A stretch of DNA of 64,000 nucleotides, taken from JAVKEN01 sp040221415 (GTDB lineage: Bacteria > Pseudomonadota > Alphaproteobacteria > Rickettsiales > JABSSG01). A model generated the notes under the pieces. It was not told where the DNA came from. It did not search any database and worked only from the letters and a program-made list of their open reading frames with translations. The DNA lies in contig JAVKEN010000009.1 in the NCBI GenBank assembly GCA_040221415.1, positions 21,753 through 85,752 of the forward strand. The letters run 5' to 3'. Position numbers and translations under genes: made by a program. Below are positions 26,329 through 34,627 of this stretch, one piece after another (position 1 is the first letter of the stretch; the number at the start of each line of letters is the position of its first letter).

Positions 26329-27196
26329 AATACTTTTTTTTAGACTGAGGATTTTTGTGTTTGTATATAGCTGTATACTTTTTTATCAAGCTTGCCAGAC
26401 CATGATTATCATTCATAAGAGCGTAATCGTAAGCTGTCCTACCAAATTTGTCTTTAACTAATGGGTCTGCGCCATTTTTAATCAACTCCCTAGCCATATT
26501 GTTGTTATTACTTCGAGCTGCAACAGCAAGAGGAGTGGCCCCCAAATTATTTTTTTCATTAACGTATGCCCCTTTGTACAGCAACATTCTGGCTATATCA
26601 TTCTTATGATACAAGACAGCATAAGAAAACAGCGAATACCCCTCAGAATTTTTAATATGCAATATATTGAAATTGTTAACCATAGCTACCACGGCATTAC
26701 TGTCATTTTCAATTATTGCGTCAAAAGACTGCTTCTTTAGTTCACTCACATGTAGTGGCATAGGAATGTTATTACCTTTCTCGTAATATACATTGCCTGG
26801 TAAATAGGTTGTTTTAAAATTTGTAGCCAAAAATTTGTTCAATTTCTCCATCGCTTTTAACTGATGGGGTGTTTTATCTAAATAATTTAAAGCCGCTAAT
26901 TTACGAAAAAATCCAACTGTCGAATCGTTTGGTAATTTTACAGTTGGGTCAACATAGTCAAAATACTTAATGCTTTGTCTATTAGAAGACTTACTGGTAA
27001 CCAAATTTACAAAATAAGAATACGCAGCACTAGTTTTTTTTCTTACCGCAGTAGGGTTAAGCTTAACCGGTGGCTTTGGAGCATTAGCATACCTATTATA
27101 AATATTTGGTGCCGGCCTAACATACTCCGCTGACAGAGCAGAAAGGTTAAGACACCAAATAAATACGTGAATAATAAATAATTTACCTATTGCCAT
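26321..27196 (-). CDS. Exported ankyrin-repeat protein
   Basis: This 291-residue protein starts with a signal peptide (FIIHVFIWCLNLSALSA, cleavage near residue 23). A Pro/Lys/Asn-rich region follows, then a helical segment and three to four ankyrin repeats at about 155-280 (NSEGYSLFSYAVLYHKND, NNLGATPLAVAARSNN, DKFGRTAYDYALMND). The signal peptide predicts a periplasmic or outer-membrane location, unusual for an ankyrin protein. The start overlaps the Gln-rich exported gene upstream by 14 bases, and its end overlaps trmD by 8, so it is locked into the tolC-popZ-trmD run. The partner is unknown. Confidence 0.85.
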   Translation of the reverse strand: MAIGKLFIIHVFIWCLNLSALSAEYVRPAPNIYNRYANAPKPPVKLNPTAVRKKTSAAYSYFVNLVTSKSSNRQSIKYFDYVDPTVKLPNDSTVGFFRKLAALNYLDKTPHQLKAMEKLNKFLATNFKTTYLPGNVYYEKGNNIPMPLHVSELKKQSFDAIIENDSNAVVAMVNNFNILHIKNSEGYSLFSYAVLYHKNDIARMLLYKGAYVNEKNNLGATPLAVAARSNNNNMARELIKNGADPLVKDKFGRTAYDYALMNDNHGLASLIKKYTAIYKHKNPQSKKKYCA

Positions 27197-27632
27197 TATT
27201 ATTCATTTGGTTTGCAGCAGGTTGTTGAGGCTGCTGACCCATTTGTTGTTGACTTTGCTGTTGCGCAGCACCGTTTTGTTGCGCCACGTTTGCACTTGGA
27301 GAAGGCGCTGGAACAGTCACATTAGTCTGTGCTTGAGAAGGAATCTGAGAAGTTTGTTGCTGCATGTTATTATTCATTTGCTGTTGCTGCTGACCTGATC
27401 CACGCAACATTCCCTGATTCTGATTTGGAGCTGCTTGTTGAGCTTGGTTCACATCAGATTGAGTTGATTGTGAAGATGCAGAAGAAGATTGCGCAGGAGT
27501 ACCAACTGGAGATTGTTGAGACTTGTCTGGTTCATCCTCAGAACCTTTACTGTTTGAGAAAAAATACGCATTAGCAGACATTGAAAAACATACCGCTGAA
27601 ACAGCCAAAATTGAAGATATTTTTTTAAACAT
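27183..27632 (-). CDS. Exported Gln/Asn-rich low-complexity protein
   Basis: A signal peptide (SSILAVSAVCFSMSANA, cleavage near residue 22) precedes about 125 residues of low complexity with some 34 Gln plus many Asn, Ala, Ser and Pro. There is no folded domain. Such composition is typical of disordered or prion-like segments. The ATG at 27632 is preceded by AAAGGG at suitable spacing, so it is preferred to an upstream GTG at 27641. It lies between popZ and an exported ankyrin gene, overlapping the latter by 14 bases. A surface or periplasmic linker role is inference. Confidence 0.8.
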   Translation of the reverse strand: MFKKISSILAVSAVCFSMSANAYFFSNSKGSEDEPDKSQQSPVGTPAQSSSASSQSTQSDVNQAQQAAPNQNQGMLRGSGQQQQQMNNNMQQQTSQIPSQAQTNVTVPAPSPSANVAQQNGAAQQQSQQQMGQQPQQPAANQMNNNGNR

Positions 27633-27637
27633 AATAC

Positions 27638-28063
27638 TCACCCTTTAGATTTAAATTTTTCTACTAAATGGACAATCTCCTCTTTAACATGCGATTTAAC
27701 AATCGAAGCAAGGTTGTCATCCATCCACGACTTAAGAAAGACTCTAATTTCTTTCCTAATAGCATCCTCAACATTAAGTCTATCAAACTTATTCTTTTCT
27801 GCAACTTTTTCAGAAAGCTCGCTAAGCTGAGTATTGATATCTCTTACAGTATCGTCACTAAGTAATGATGTACTCATAGACTCATTTTTTATCTCATCCA
27901 TGGTTGATATAAGAGATTCTCCAAAATCATCAACCATTTCAGTCAATTCGATAACATCCTGAGTATCAGGTCTGGATTCTTCAACTAGATCTGATTGCCT
28001 GTTTAACAGCTTATTCTTAATGCTATCCAAAACCGAGTCAACATCAAAGTGAGATTCCGCCAT
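27638..28063 (-). CDS. popZ: PopZ-like polar organising protein (DUF2497)
   Basis: PopZ forms a polymeric hub at the cell pole that anchors the chromosome origin in Caulobacter. The N-terminus MAESHFDVDSVLDSIKN matches the short conserved helix (EPSMEEILASIRR in homologues). The C-terminal 45 residues (IRKEIRVFLKSWMDDNLASIV, then VKEEIVHLVEKF) match the oligomerisation region. The middle is short and acidic, giving 141 residues. The ATG at 28063, 4 bases after the tolC stop, is chosen over an upstream TTG because it starts at the family's conserved MAES. Function by homology. Confidence 0.88.
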   Translation of the reverse strand: MAESHFDVDSVLDSIKNKLLNRQSDLVEESRPDTQDVIELTEMVDDFGESLISTMDEIKNESMSTSLLSDDTVRDINTQLSELSEKVAEKNKFDRLNVEDAIRKEIRVFLKSWMDDNLASIVKSHVKEEIVHLVEKFKSKG

Positions 28064-28067
28064 AAAC

Positions 28068-29408
28068 TTAGAATGAGCCAATGAGCTCTTTAGTTATTTT
28101 GTCGTAATTTTTAAGTGGATCGTAATAATTAACTTGAAGCTCTAAGTCTTTGGCTGTCATTTCACCAAGTTGAGCCTTTAAAGCATAGTAACGAATTCTA
28201 TAATTCACCTTTTCATTTAAAAGTTGGATTAACGTATCAAAATAATTTGCTTGAGAAATAATCACATCAGTCGTATCCCTAGTGCCAGCTTGCTCTTCTA
28301 TTTGCATACCTTCCCAAGCTATTTTAGCATACTCAAGAGCATCTTCCCTCGCTGCTAGCGAAGCTTTTGAAATCTCAAAATTCTGCCATGCCTCCATTGT
28401 GGTATCGTATATGCTGTTGATCGTATTTTTATATTGGTATTCACCTCCCTTAGCAGCTCTTTTTGCCGACCTTAAACCCGACCAGTTTCTTCCCCCATTA
28501 AATAAAGGCATAGTGACTGATAACGTCGTTGTATTCGTATAGCTGTTTTTTGCATTGGTTATCGTAGTATCTGCCCTGGTTCTACTAAACTCAACATCTG
28601 CAGAAGGTAATAAATTAGCTCTTGCCACAGCAATACCATTATTGCCTGCATTCTTAGAATATTTAGCTTTTTCAACATTGGGATTCTTACTTGTAGAAAT
28701 AGAGAAAGCATCGTCAACTGACACTGGCAATTCTAATCTCAGAGTAGGCATCTCTAACTCGCCCGCCTCTTCACCAATAACCGATTTAAATTTAGCCTGA
28801 GCAGATTTAACGCTCCCGACAGCTGCTATATTATCTGAAATCGCCTGAGAATATCGTGCTTCAGCCTGAGAAACATCTGTACGAGTAACCTCTCCCGCCT
28901 TAAATTTTTCTTTCATCGACTCAACCAATGTTCTATAGCTTTTTACCTTTTTGTCAGTAATATCACGAGTTTCCTTGGCCTTCACTACATTTAAGTAAGC
29001 CTGCGCTGCTTCAAAAAGTGTTTCCTGCTCTGCTGCTTTCAAGTTAGCTCGCGCAAGTAAAACTAGATTCTTCTGCTTAGCAAGCTCTGATATATCTCCG
29101 AAACTTCTAAAAACATTCTGTTTCACCGCTATGCCCTGCGAAATATTTGTACTTGTTTGCCTAGGTACCAATGAGTTGGATGTGTAATTCTTAATATTGT
29201 TAAAAGTACTTTTTTTATTAACTTGCACTGTTGGCATAAAGCTACCAAGCGCTCTCATAATCCTTTCGTCTTCTTCTTTTAGCTTTTCTTGCTCTGCTTT
29301 TAATTTAGGATTAAAATCATAAGCTTTCTCAAGCGCCTCCTGCAATGACATCGCAAACGCCATATCTACACCAAATAACAAAACAACAAAGATGAGTATT
29401 TTCTTCAT
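28068..29408 (-). CDS. tolC: TolC-family outer-membrane efflux/secretion channel
   Basis: A signal peptide (residues 1-19, ending FAMS) precedes a typical TolC/OEP core with two long helical halves. Conserved points are SLQEALEKAYDFNPKL at the start, AAQAYLNVVKAKETRD, GEVTRTDVSQAEARYSQA in the first half and EQAGTRDTTDVIISQANYFD in the second. Trimers of such proteins form a channel through the outer membrane for drug efflux or type I secretion. At 446 residues it has normal length. It is the first gene of the run popZ, Gln-rich, ankyrin, trmD, rplS. Partner pump genes are not in the window. Confidence 0.95.
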   Translation of the reverse strand: MKKILIFVVLLFGVDMAFAMSLQEALEKAYDFNPKLKAEQEKLKEEDERIMRALGSFMPTVQVNKKSTFNNIKNYTSNSLVPRQTSTNISQGIAVKQNVFRSFGDISELAKQKNLVLLARANLKAAEQETLFEAAQAYLNVVKAKETRDITDKKVKSYRTLVESMKEKFKAGEVTRTDVSQAEARYSQAISDNIAAVGSVKSAQAKFKSVIGEEAGELEMPTLRLELPVSVDDAFSISTSKNPNVEKAKYSKNAGNNGIAVARANLLPSADVEFSRTRADTTITNAKNSYTNTTTLSVTMPLFNGGRNWSGLRSAKRAAKGGEYQYKNTINSIYDTTMEAWQNFEISKASLAAREDALEYAKIAWEGMQIEEQAGTRDTTDVIISQANYFDTLIQLLNEKVNYRIRYYALKAQLGEMTAKDLELQVNYYDPLKNYDKITKELIGSF

Positions 29409-29527
29409 ATTTAACCGACAAAATCCTTCTAAATCATACCATGACAGATGTAAAAAGTAAATTTAACAAAATGATTTTACTTGAATATTTAACAATAGAG
29501 TATTAAAAATACCTACTCATCACTTTT

Positions 29528-29603
29528 GGCCGGATAGCAAAGTGGTAATGCAGGGGACTGCAAATCCTCTATTCGTCGGTTCGATTCCGACTCCGGCCTC
29601 CAA
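29528..29603 (+). tRNA. tRNA-Cys (GCA)
   Basis: The acceptor stem pairs GGCCGGA with TCCGGCC. The anticodon stem GGGGA/TCCTC closes a CTGCAAA loop with anticodon GCA at 29560-29562. The T arm is GTCGG-TTCGATT-CCGAC, and CCA is encoded. It lies between divergent tolC and xerD. Confidence 0.96.
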
Positions 29604-29650
29604 CCAATTGCATATTTACTTCGGTCCAAATATACTAAAGAGAAAACTCT

Positions 29651-30562
29651 ATGACAGCTGCAAGCTTACATATTGAAAACTTTCTTGAAATGATGCTCGT
29701 CGAAAGAGACGCATCGAAGAACACCATATCCTCGTATAGAAGTGATTTAGAGAAATTTTGCGAGCATACAAAAACTTCTATTGATGATGTTAAATCTGCA
29801 GATATTAGAAATTATATTTTTTATCTTGTAAGAAGCTCATTTGAAGCGCAAACAATCGCAAGAAAACTTTCAGCAATACGCCATTTTTTTAGATATTTAT
29901 TCGAAGAAAAAATTATATCGGATAATCCGGCACTTGAAATTGATATGCCAAAATCCAATAAAAGCCTCCCTGATGTATTGAGTGAGTCTGAAGTTGTTTC
30001 TCTTCTTGAAGAAGCATCTTCAAAAGATAATCCTGAATCCCTACGAGATACTACGATGCTGGAAATTTTATATGCCACAGGAATGAGAGTGTCTGAGCTG
30101 GTTTCATTAAAAATAACTCAGATAAAAATGGAGAAAAATGTCATTCAGCCTTTTATTGAAATATTCGGCAAAGGAAATAAAGAAAGAATGGTTGCTTTAA
30201 ATAGCAAGTCTACAGAGGCGCTAAAGAAATATTTGCCATTAAGAAAAATGTTGGCAAAAAATGAAGATAATAAATGGCTGTTTCCCTCTAAATTATCCAA
30301 TGAAGGACATATTACTAGACAATATTTTGCTAAAACATTAAAAAAACTTGCCCTCAACGCCGGCATAAATCCAAAAAAAATTAGCCCTCACAAAATAAGA
30401 CATTCTTTTGCAACTCACTTGTTAAATAATGGTGCCGATTTAAGAACTATACAGGAATTACTGGGACACGAAGACATAAGTACAACACAAATTTATACTC
30501 ATGTGGCCAACCAAAAATTAAAAGATACGATTGAGAAATTTCATCCCTTATCTAAGGATTAG
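29651..30562 (+). CDS. xerD: Tyrosine recombinase XerD
   Basis: XerD with XerC resolves chromosome dimers at dif. The N-terminal SAM-like domain begins IENFLEMMLVERDASKNTI, a typical XerD/XerC start. The catalytic domain shows Arg in TGMRVSEL, His and Arg in HKIRHSFATHLL, LLGHEDISTTQIYTHV with the second His and the nucleophilic Tyr, and the HPLS ending frequent in XerD. The length is 303 residues. XerD is preferred over XerC on the C-terminus, but the two are hard to separate by eye. The last 4 bases overlap kdsA. Confidence 0.9.
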   Translation: MTAASLHIENFLEMMLVERDASKNTISSYRSDLEKFCEHTKTSIDDVKSADIRNYIFYLVRSSFEAQTIARKLSAIRHFFRYLFEEKIISDNPALEIDMPKSNKSLPDVLSESEVVSLLEEASSKDNPESLRDTTMLEILYATGMRVSELVSLKITQIKMEKNVIQPFIEIFGKGNKERMVALNSKSTEALKKYLPLRKMLAKNEDNKWLFPSKLSNEGHITRQYFAKTLKKLALNAGINPKKISPHKIRHSFATHLLNNGADLRTIQELLGHEDISTTQIYTHVANQKLKDTIEKFHPLSKD

Positions 30563-31392
30563 ATGGATTTAGCTAATTTATCAAACTCAATCAACTTGCC
30601 AACCAGAGACTCCATCTCTTCCAACCTAATCATGTTAGGTCCATCACTTGGAGCGTTATCCGGATCTTGATGCGTTTCCATAAACACCGCCGCTACTCCA
30701 ACAGCAACAGCCGCCCTAGCAAGGGTTTTAGCAAATCTTCTATCTCCTCCTGAAGTTTTTCCTAAACCACCAGGTTGCTGAACTGAGTGCGTAGCATCAA
30801 AAATTATTGGCGCACCTGTAGTTTCTGCCATAATCTCTAATGACCGCATATCAGATACAAGAGTGTTATACCCAAAACTTACTCCCCTTTCCGTAAGGGC
30901 AACATTATGATTTCCGAAATGATCTACTTTATCAACTATATTTTTAGCATCGTAAGGAGATAAGAATTGGCCCTTTTTAATATTAAGAACTTTCCCTGTT
31001 TTAGCCGCAGCTTGTAACAAATCAGTTTGCCTACACAAAAAAGCAGGTATTTGTATTACATCTACATAGTCTGCAATAATTGCGCATTGCTCCTCATTAT
31101 GAACATCAGTGACAATTGGACAGCCAAATTCTGTTTTTATTCTTTTGAAAATTGGTAACGCATTCTCGAGCCCTACTCCTCTCTGCGAAGAATAGCTTGA
31201 TCTATTAGCCTTATCATAAGAAGATTTATAAATGAAATTTATACCCAACTTGTTACAAATTTTAGTGAGCGATTCAGCCATATAAAGCGAATGGTCCAAA
31301 GACTCTATTTGGCATGGCCCTGCAATTAATGCTAACGGCAAATCGTTTGCAATTTCAAAATCACTAATTTTAATTTTTCTATTTTTTACCAT
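30559..31392 (-). CDS. kdsA: 3-deoxy-D-manno-octulosonate 8-phosphate synthase
   Basis: KdsA condenses arabinose 5-phosphate with phosphoenolpyruvate to KDO-8-phosphate, the first committed step of the inner core of LPS. The 277-residue TIM barrel shows LALIAGPCQIES, FIYKSSYDKANRSS, VTDVHNEEQC, IQIPAFLCRQTDLL and IFDATHSVQQPGG. The Cys in AGPCQIES is the metal ligand of the metal-dependent class. Presence of kdsA indicates KDO and therefore LPS. It overlaps the 3' end of pyrG by 14 bases. Confidence 0.97.
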   Translation of the reverse strand: MVKNRKIKISDFEIANDLPLALIAGPCQIESLDHSLYMAESLTKICNKLGINFIYKSSYDKANRSSYSSQRGVGLENALPIFKRIKTEFGCPIVTDVHNEEQCAIIADYVDVIQIPAFLCRQTDLLQAAAKTGKVLNIKKGQFLSPYDAKNIVDKVDHFGNHNVALTERGVSFGYNTLVSDMRSLEIMAETTGAPIIFDATHSVQQPGGLGKTSGGDRRFAKTLARAAVAVGVAAVFMETHQDPDNAPSDGPNMIRLEEMESLVGKLIEFDKLAKSI

Positions 31393-33010
31393 TTTGATCT
31401 CTTTTTATTGCTGCCCCTATTAAAGAACTAAACAACGGATGAGGAGCGAACGGTTTGGACAAAAACTCCGGATGAAACTGGACGGCGATCATCCATGGAT
31501 GGCTTTTGTTTTCAACAATCTCCGCAAGTTTACCATCAGGAGACATACCTGAAAATACTAAATCTTTCGCAGAAAGTTTATCTTTGTAGTTAATATTGAA
31601 TTCATACCTGTGTCGGTGTCTTTCAGAAATTTGTCCTTTTTTATAAATCTCATATGCTGTAGTGCCTTTTTCAACAACACACGGATATGCACCGAGACGC
31701 ATTGTTCCTCCTAAGTCATCATCTTTGCTCCGAAGCTCTTTAGTACTTCCCTTGCTCCACTCAGTCATTAAGCCAATTACTGGATCATTACATTTACCAA
31801 ACTCTGAAGAACAAGCATCTGGAATCCCTATAACGTTCCTAGCATACTCAACCACTGTAAGTTGCATACCTAAACATATGCCCAAGATCGGTACGTTATT
31901 TTCTCTAGAGTATTTTATTGCTAATATTTTTCCTTCAATACCCTCGTTGCCAAATCCCCCAGGCACAACGACAGCATCTAAAGCATTCATTCTCTCATCA
32001 ACATTATCTTCTTTTAGTCTTCGCGCATTAATCCATTTAATATTAACAGTCACCTCTTTATCGATGGCAGCATGTTTTATAGCTTCCACTAAAGACAAAT
32101 ACGCATCATGCAAATTATATTTTCCGACTATACCAAGTGTTATTTCGTTTTTTGCGTTTTTTATTTTATGATTTATTTGCTCCCATTTAGACAAATCAGG
32201 TTTATTATTATTTAACCCAAAAGAATCTAATAACGCTCTGTCAAATCCAGCCTCATGATAGCTTAACGGAGCTTCGTAGATAATTTTTACATCTAATGCA
32301 GGTATCACTCTATCAATATGAACATTACAGAATAGAGCTATTTTTTTTAATTCTGATTCAGGAATGTCTTTTGAAGATCTGCATAATAAAATATCTGGCT
32401 GAATACCAATAGCTCTGAGCTCTTTTACAGAGTGCTGGGTTGGCTTTGTTTTCAATTCTTTTGCAGCAGCTACGTATGGCAACAACGTCAAATGAACAAA
32501 TTTAGCATCGTCTGGTTGCAACTCGTTTCTTATTTGCCTTATAGCTTCGAAATAAGGTAACGCTTCTATATCACCTACCGTTCCGCCAATTTCACATAAA
32601 ACAAAATCGTAATTATCTGACTTAGTAAAAATAAATTCCTTTATCAAATTCGTTACATGAGGAATAACTTGAACTGTTCCACCTAAATATTCGCCTCTTC
32701 TCTCGCGCTGCAGAAGAGTTGAATAGATTTTACCAGACGTAACATTGTCATATTTAGTTGATGTAATACCGACAAATCTCTCATAATGCCCTAGATCAAG
32801 ATCTGTTTCTGCACCATCATCCGTAACAAAAACCTCGCCATGTTGAGTCGGACTCATTGTGCCAGGATCGATGTTTAGATACGGATCCAATTTACGCAAA
32901 CAAACTTTATAACCTCTGGCTTGTAGCAATGCACCTAAACTGGCAGAAGCTAAACCTTTACCCAATGAGGAAACTACACCACCAGTTATAAAGACAAATT
33001 TTGTTTTCAT
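31379..33010 (-). CDS. pyrG: CTP synthase
   Basis: This enzyme makes CTP from UTP, ATP and glutamine. The N-terminal synthase domain begins FVFITGGVVSSLGKGLASAS with the P-loop, and the C-terminal class I glutamine amidotransferase shows ILGICLGMQL with the catalytic Cys and QFHPE with the His of the triad. Its 543 residues are the normal length. The ATG overlaps the secG stop (TAATG), and the stop region overlaps the kdsA start. Confidence 0.98.
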   Translation of the reverse strand: MKTKFVFITGGVVSSLGKGLASASLGALLQARGYKVCLRKLDPYLNIDPGTMSPTQHGEVFVTDDGAETDLDLGHYERFVGITSTKYDNVTSGKIYSTLLQRERRGEYLGGTVQVIPHVTNLIKEFIFTKSDNYDFVLCEIGGTVGDIEALPYFEAIRQIRNELQPDDAKFVHLTLLPYVAAAKELKTKPTQHSVKELRAIGIQPDILLCRSSKDIPESELKKIALFCNVHIDRVIPALDVKIIYEAPLSYHEAGFDRALLDSFGLNNNKPDLSKWEQINHKIKNAKNEITLGIVGKYNLHDAYLSLVEAIKHAAIDKEVTVNIKWINARRLKEDNVDERMNALDAVVVPGGFGNEGIEGKILAIKYSRENNVPILGICLGMQLTVVEYARNVIGIPDACSSEFGKCNDPVIGLMTEWSKGSTKELRSKDDDLGGTMRLGAYPCVVEKGTTAYEIYKKGQISERHRHRYEFNINYKDKLSAKDLVFSGMSPDGKLAEIVENKSHPWMIAVQFHPEFLSKPFAPHPLFSSLIGAAIKRDQNGKK

Positions 33011-33312
33011 TATTGAGCGATAGGAATAGAGCTTTGTTGTTTTTCCTGTTTCTCTATTTTTGTTACAATATTATCTTTACTCTCACGTAAAGATAAATTT
33101 GCTAGGACAATGCAGTTGATTATGAATAAAGCAAAAAGTACTGTAGTTACTTTTGATAAAAAATTAGCAGTGGATTTTGCAGAAAAAATTGCATCGTGAC
33201 CTGAGCCACCACTTAAACCCTGAAGACCATCAGATTGAGATCTTTGCAGCAATATTGAGCCCACAAGCAAAACTGCAATTATAATATGAACAACCATCAA
33301 TACCGTTTCCAT
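33010..33312 (-). CDS. secG: Protein translocase subunit SecG
   Basis: This 100-residue protein has two transmembrane helices (about 4-22 and 55-75) with the conserved loop SDGLQGLSGGSGHDAIFSAKS between them. It is the accessory SecYEG subunit that aids protein export at the inner membrane. GAGG precedes the ATG, which directly follows the tpiA stop. The stop overlaps the pyrG start. Confidence 0.94.
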   Translation of the reverse strand: METVLMVVHIIIAVLLVGSILLQRSQSDGLQGLSGGSGHDAIFSAKSTANFLSKVTTVLFALFIINCIVLANLSLRESKDNIVTKIEKQEKQQSSIPIAQ

Positions 33313-34047
33313 TTAAACCTCACTAGCTAATGAAATAATTTTAGTAAACTCGTCAATCTTAAGACTTGCGCCACCTACCAACAGACCTGAAATATTTGAA
33401 CAAGCCATAATGCTTTGGCAGTTAGTCGATTTAACCGAGCCACCATACAATATGCAGGCATTATTTTCAAATGAATTAAGTTTTTTTAATTCTGCTAAAA
33501 TAACATGAGATGCAAATTCAATATCCTCAGTAGTGGGAATCTTTCCAGATCCTATTGCCCAAACTGGTTCATATGCGACAATAAATTTTTTCATCTTTCT
33601 ATTTGGAGTCGACTCGGAGACTTGTTTCTTTAAAACATTAGCCGTCATCCCCGATTCTTTCTCTTTTAAAGTCTCGCCAACACATATAATAGGCAACATA
33701 TCACTACTTATAACTTGCTCTGCTTTTTCTTTTGCTAAGATGCTGTTTTCATTATGCATATTTCTTCTTTCAGAGTGACCAACAATTACATATTTACACC
33801 CCAAATCTTTTAGCTGTTTTGCACTAACCTCACCTGTATGGGCTCCCTCTCTATACTCAGATACATTTTGTGCAGCAAGGCATAGGTTTGATTTACCAAT
33901 TATATGCAAATATGGGAAAGAAGGCGCTATCACGATCTCATCAAGGATTTGTCTTTCATCCAAGAATCTCTTGAGTTGCGCAGACAATTCTTCGCTCGAA
34001 GAAGAACTCATATACATCTTCCAATTTCCAACAATTAATTTTTTCAT
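33313..34047 (-). CDS. tpiA: Triosephosphate isomerase
   Basis: This enzyme interconverts glyceraldehyde 3-phosphate and dihydroxyacetone phosphate. The 244-residue TIM barrel shows VGNWKMY with the catalytic Lys, GHSERR with the catalytic His, VAYEPVWAIGSGK with the catalytic Glu, and phosphate loops ILYGGSVKSTN and LLVGGASL. In an intracellular bacterium with partial glycolysis it would feed glycerol phosphate to lipids, or serve the triose part of glycolysis together with PPDK. It leads the tpiA-secG-pyrG-kdsA unit. Confidence 0.97.
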   Translation of the reverse strand: MKKLIVGNWKMYMSSSSSEELSAQLKRFLDERQILDEIVIAPSFPYLHIIGKSNLCLAAQNVSEYREGAHTGEVSAKQLKDLGCKYVIVGHSERRNMHNENSILAKEKAEQVISSDMLPIICVGETLKEKESGMTANVLKKQVSESTPNRKMKKFIVAYEPVWAIGSGKIPTTEDIEFASHVILAELKKLNSFENNACILYGGSVKSTNCQSIMACSNISGLLVGGASLKIDEFTKIISLASEV

Positions 34048-34140
34048 ATCATAACTCCATCTCTGAGAATGATTATAACTAAATAAATTTCAAATTCTAT
34101 TATTTGAATCACTTAATATTTACGCTTGGTTAATAACTGA

Positions 34141-34169
34141 TTGATATAGAGGCAAAAAAATGCTATTTT
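34141..34169 (+). promoter_or_regulatory. Putative sigma-70 promoter for queD
   Basis: TTGATA (34141-34146) and TATTTT (34164-34169) are separated by 17 bases, and the queD ATG follows 25 bases after the -10 box. The intergenic region between divergent tpiA and queD is the only place for this promoter. The match is good but the region is A+T-rich, so chance matches are possible. Confidence 0.45.
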
Positions 34170-34194
34170 TCATCACTATTTTATACGCTACTTT

Positions 34195-34626
34195 ATGATT
34201 AGATGCACTAAAACCATTTCATTTGATGCCGCTCACAGAATAATAGGCCACGAAGGTAAATGTAAGTTTTTACATGGACATAGATATGTTTGTGAAGTTA
34301 CTTTTGCATCGCCAGAATTAAATGACATGGGAATGGTAATAGATTTTGGTCATATAAAAGATCGATTAGGGAAATGGATAGATGAGCATTTTGACCATAA
34401 TCTTATTCTAGCAAAAGCAGATATAAATTTGATCAAAAGCTTAAAAAGCACCACTGAACAAACAATCTATCTAATGGAAAAAACTCCAACTGCTGAAAAT
34501 ATGGCTCTTCATATATTAAATGATATTTGCCCGACACTATTCCAAGATGAAAAGGCATATTGTGAAAAAATCAGATTATACGAATCTGCTAATAGCTACG
34601 TAGAAGTATTTAGAACAAATAAGTGA
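34195..34626 (+). CDS. queD: 6-carboxytetrahydropterin synthase (QueD/PTPS family)
   Basis: The enzyme converts dihydroneopterin triphosphate to 6-carboxytetrahydropterin, an early step towards queuosine. Zinc ligands His14 (FDAAHR), His27 and His29 (FLHGHRY) and the catalytic Cys23 are all present, followed by MVIDFGHIKDRL and DHNLIL. At 143 residues it is somewhat longer than E. coli QueD. The call as QueD rather than a biopterin enzyme is supported by queH in the same window. It is a single gene between tpiA (divergent) and ppdK (convergent, 1-base gap). Confidence 0.93.
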   Translation: MIRCTKTISFDAAHRIIGHEGKCKFLHGHRYVCEVTFASPELNDMGMVIDFGHIKDRLGKWIDEHFDHNLILAKADINLIKSLKSTTEQTIYLMEKTPTAENMALHILNDICPTLFQDEKAYCEKIRLYESANSYVEVFRTNK

Positions 34627-34627
34627 T

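Noticed and set aside
28064..28081. TTG start for popZ
   Set aside because: The conserved MAES start is encoded by the ATG at 28063.
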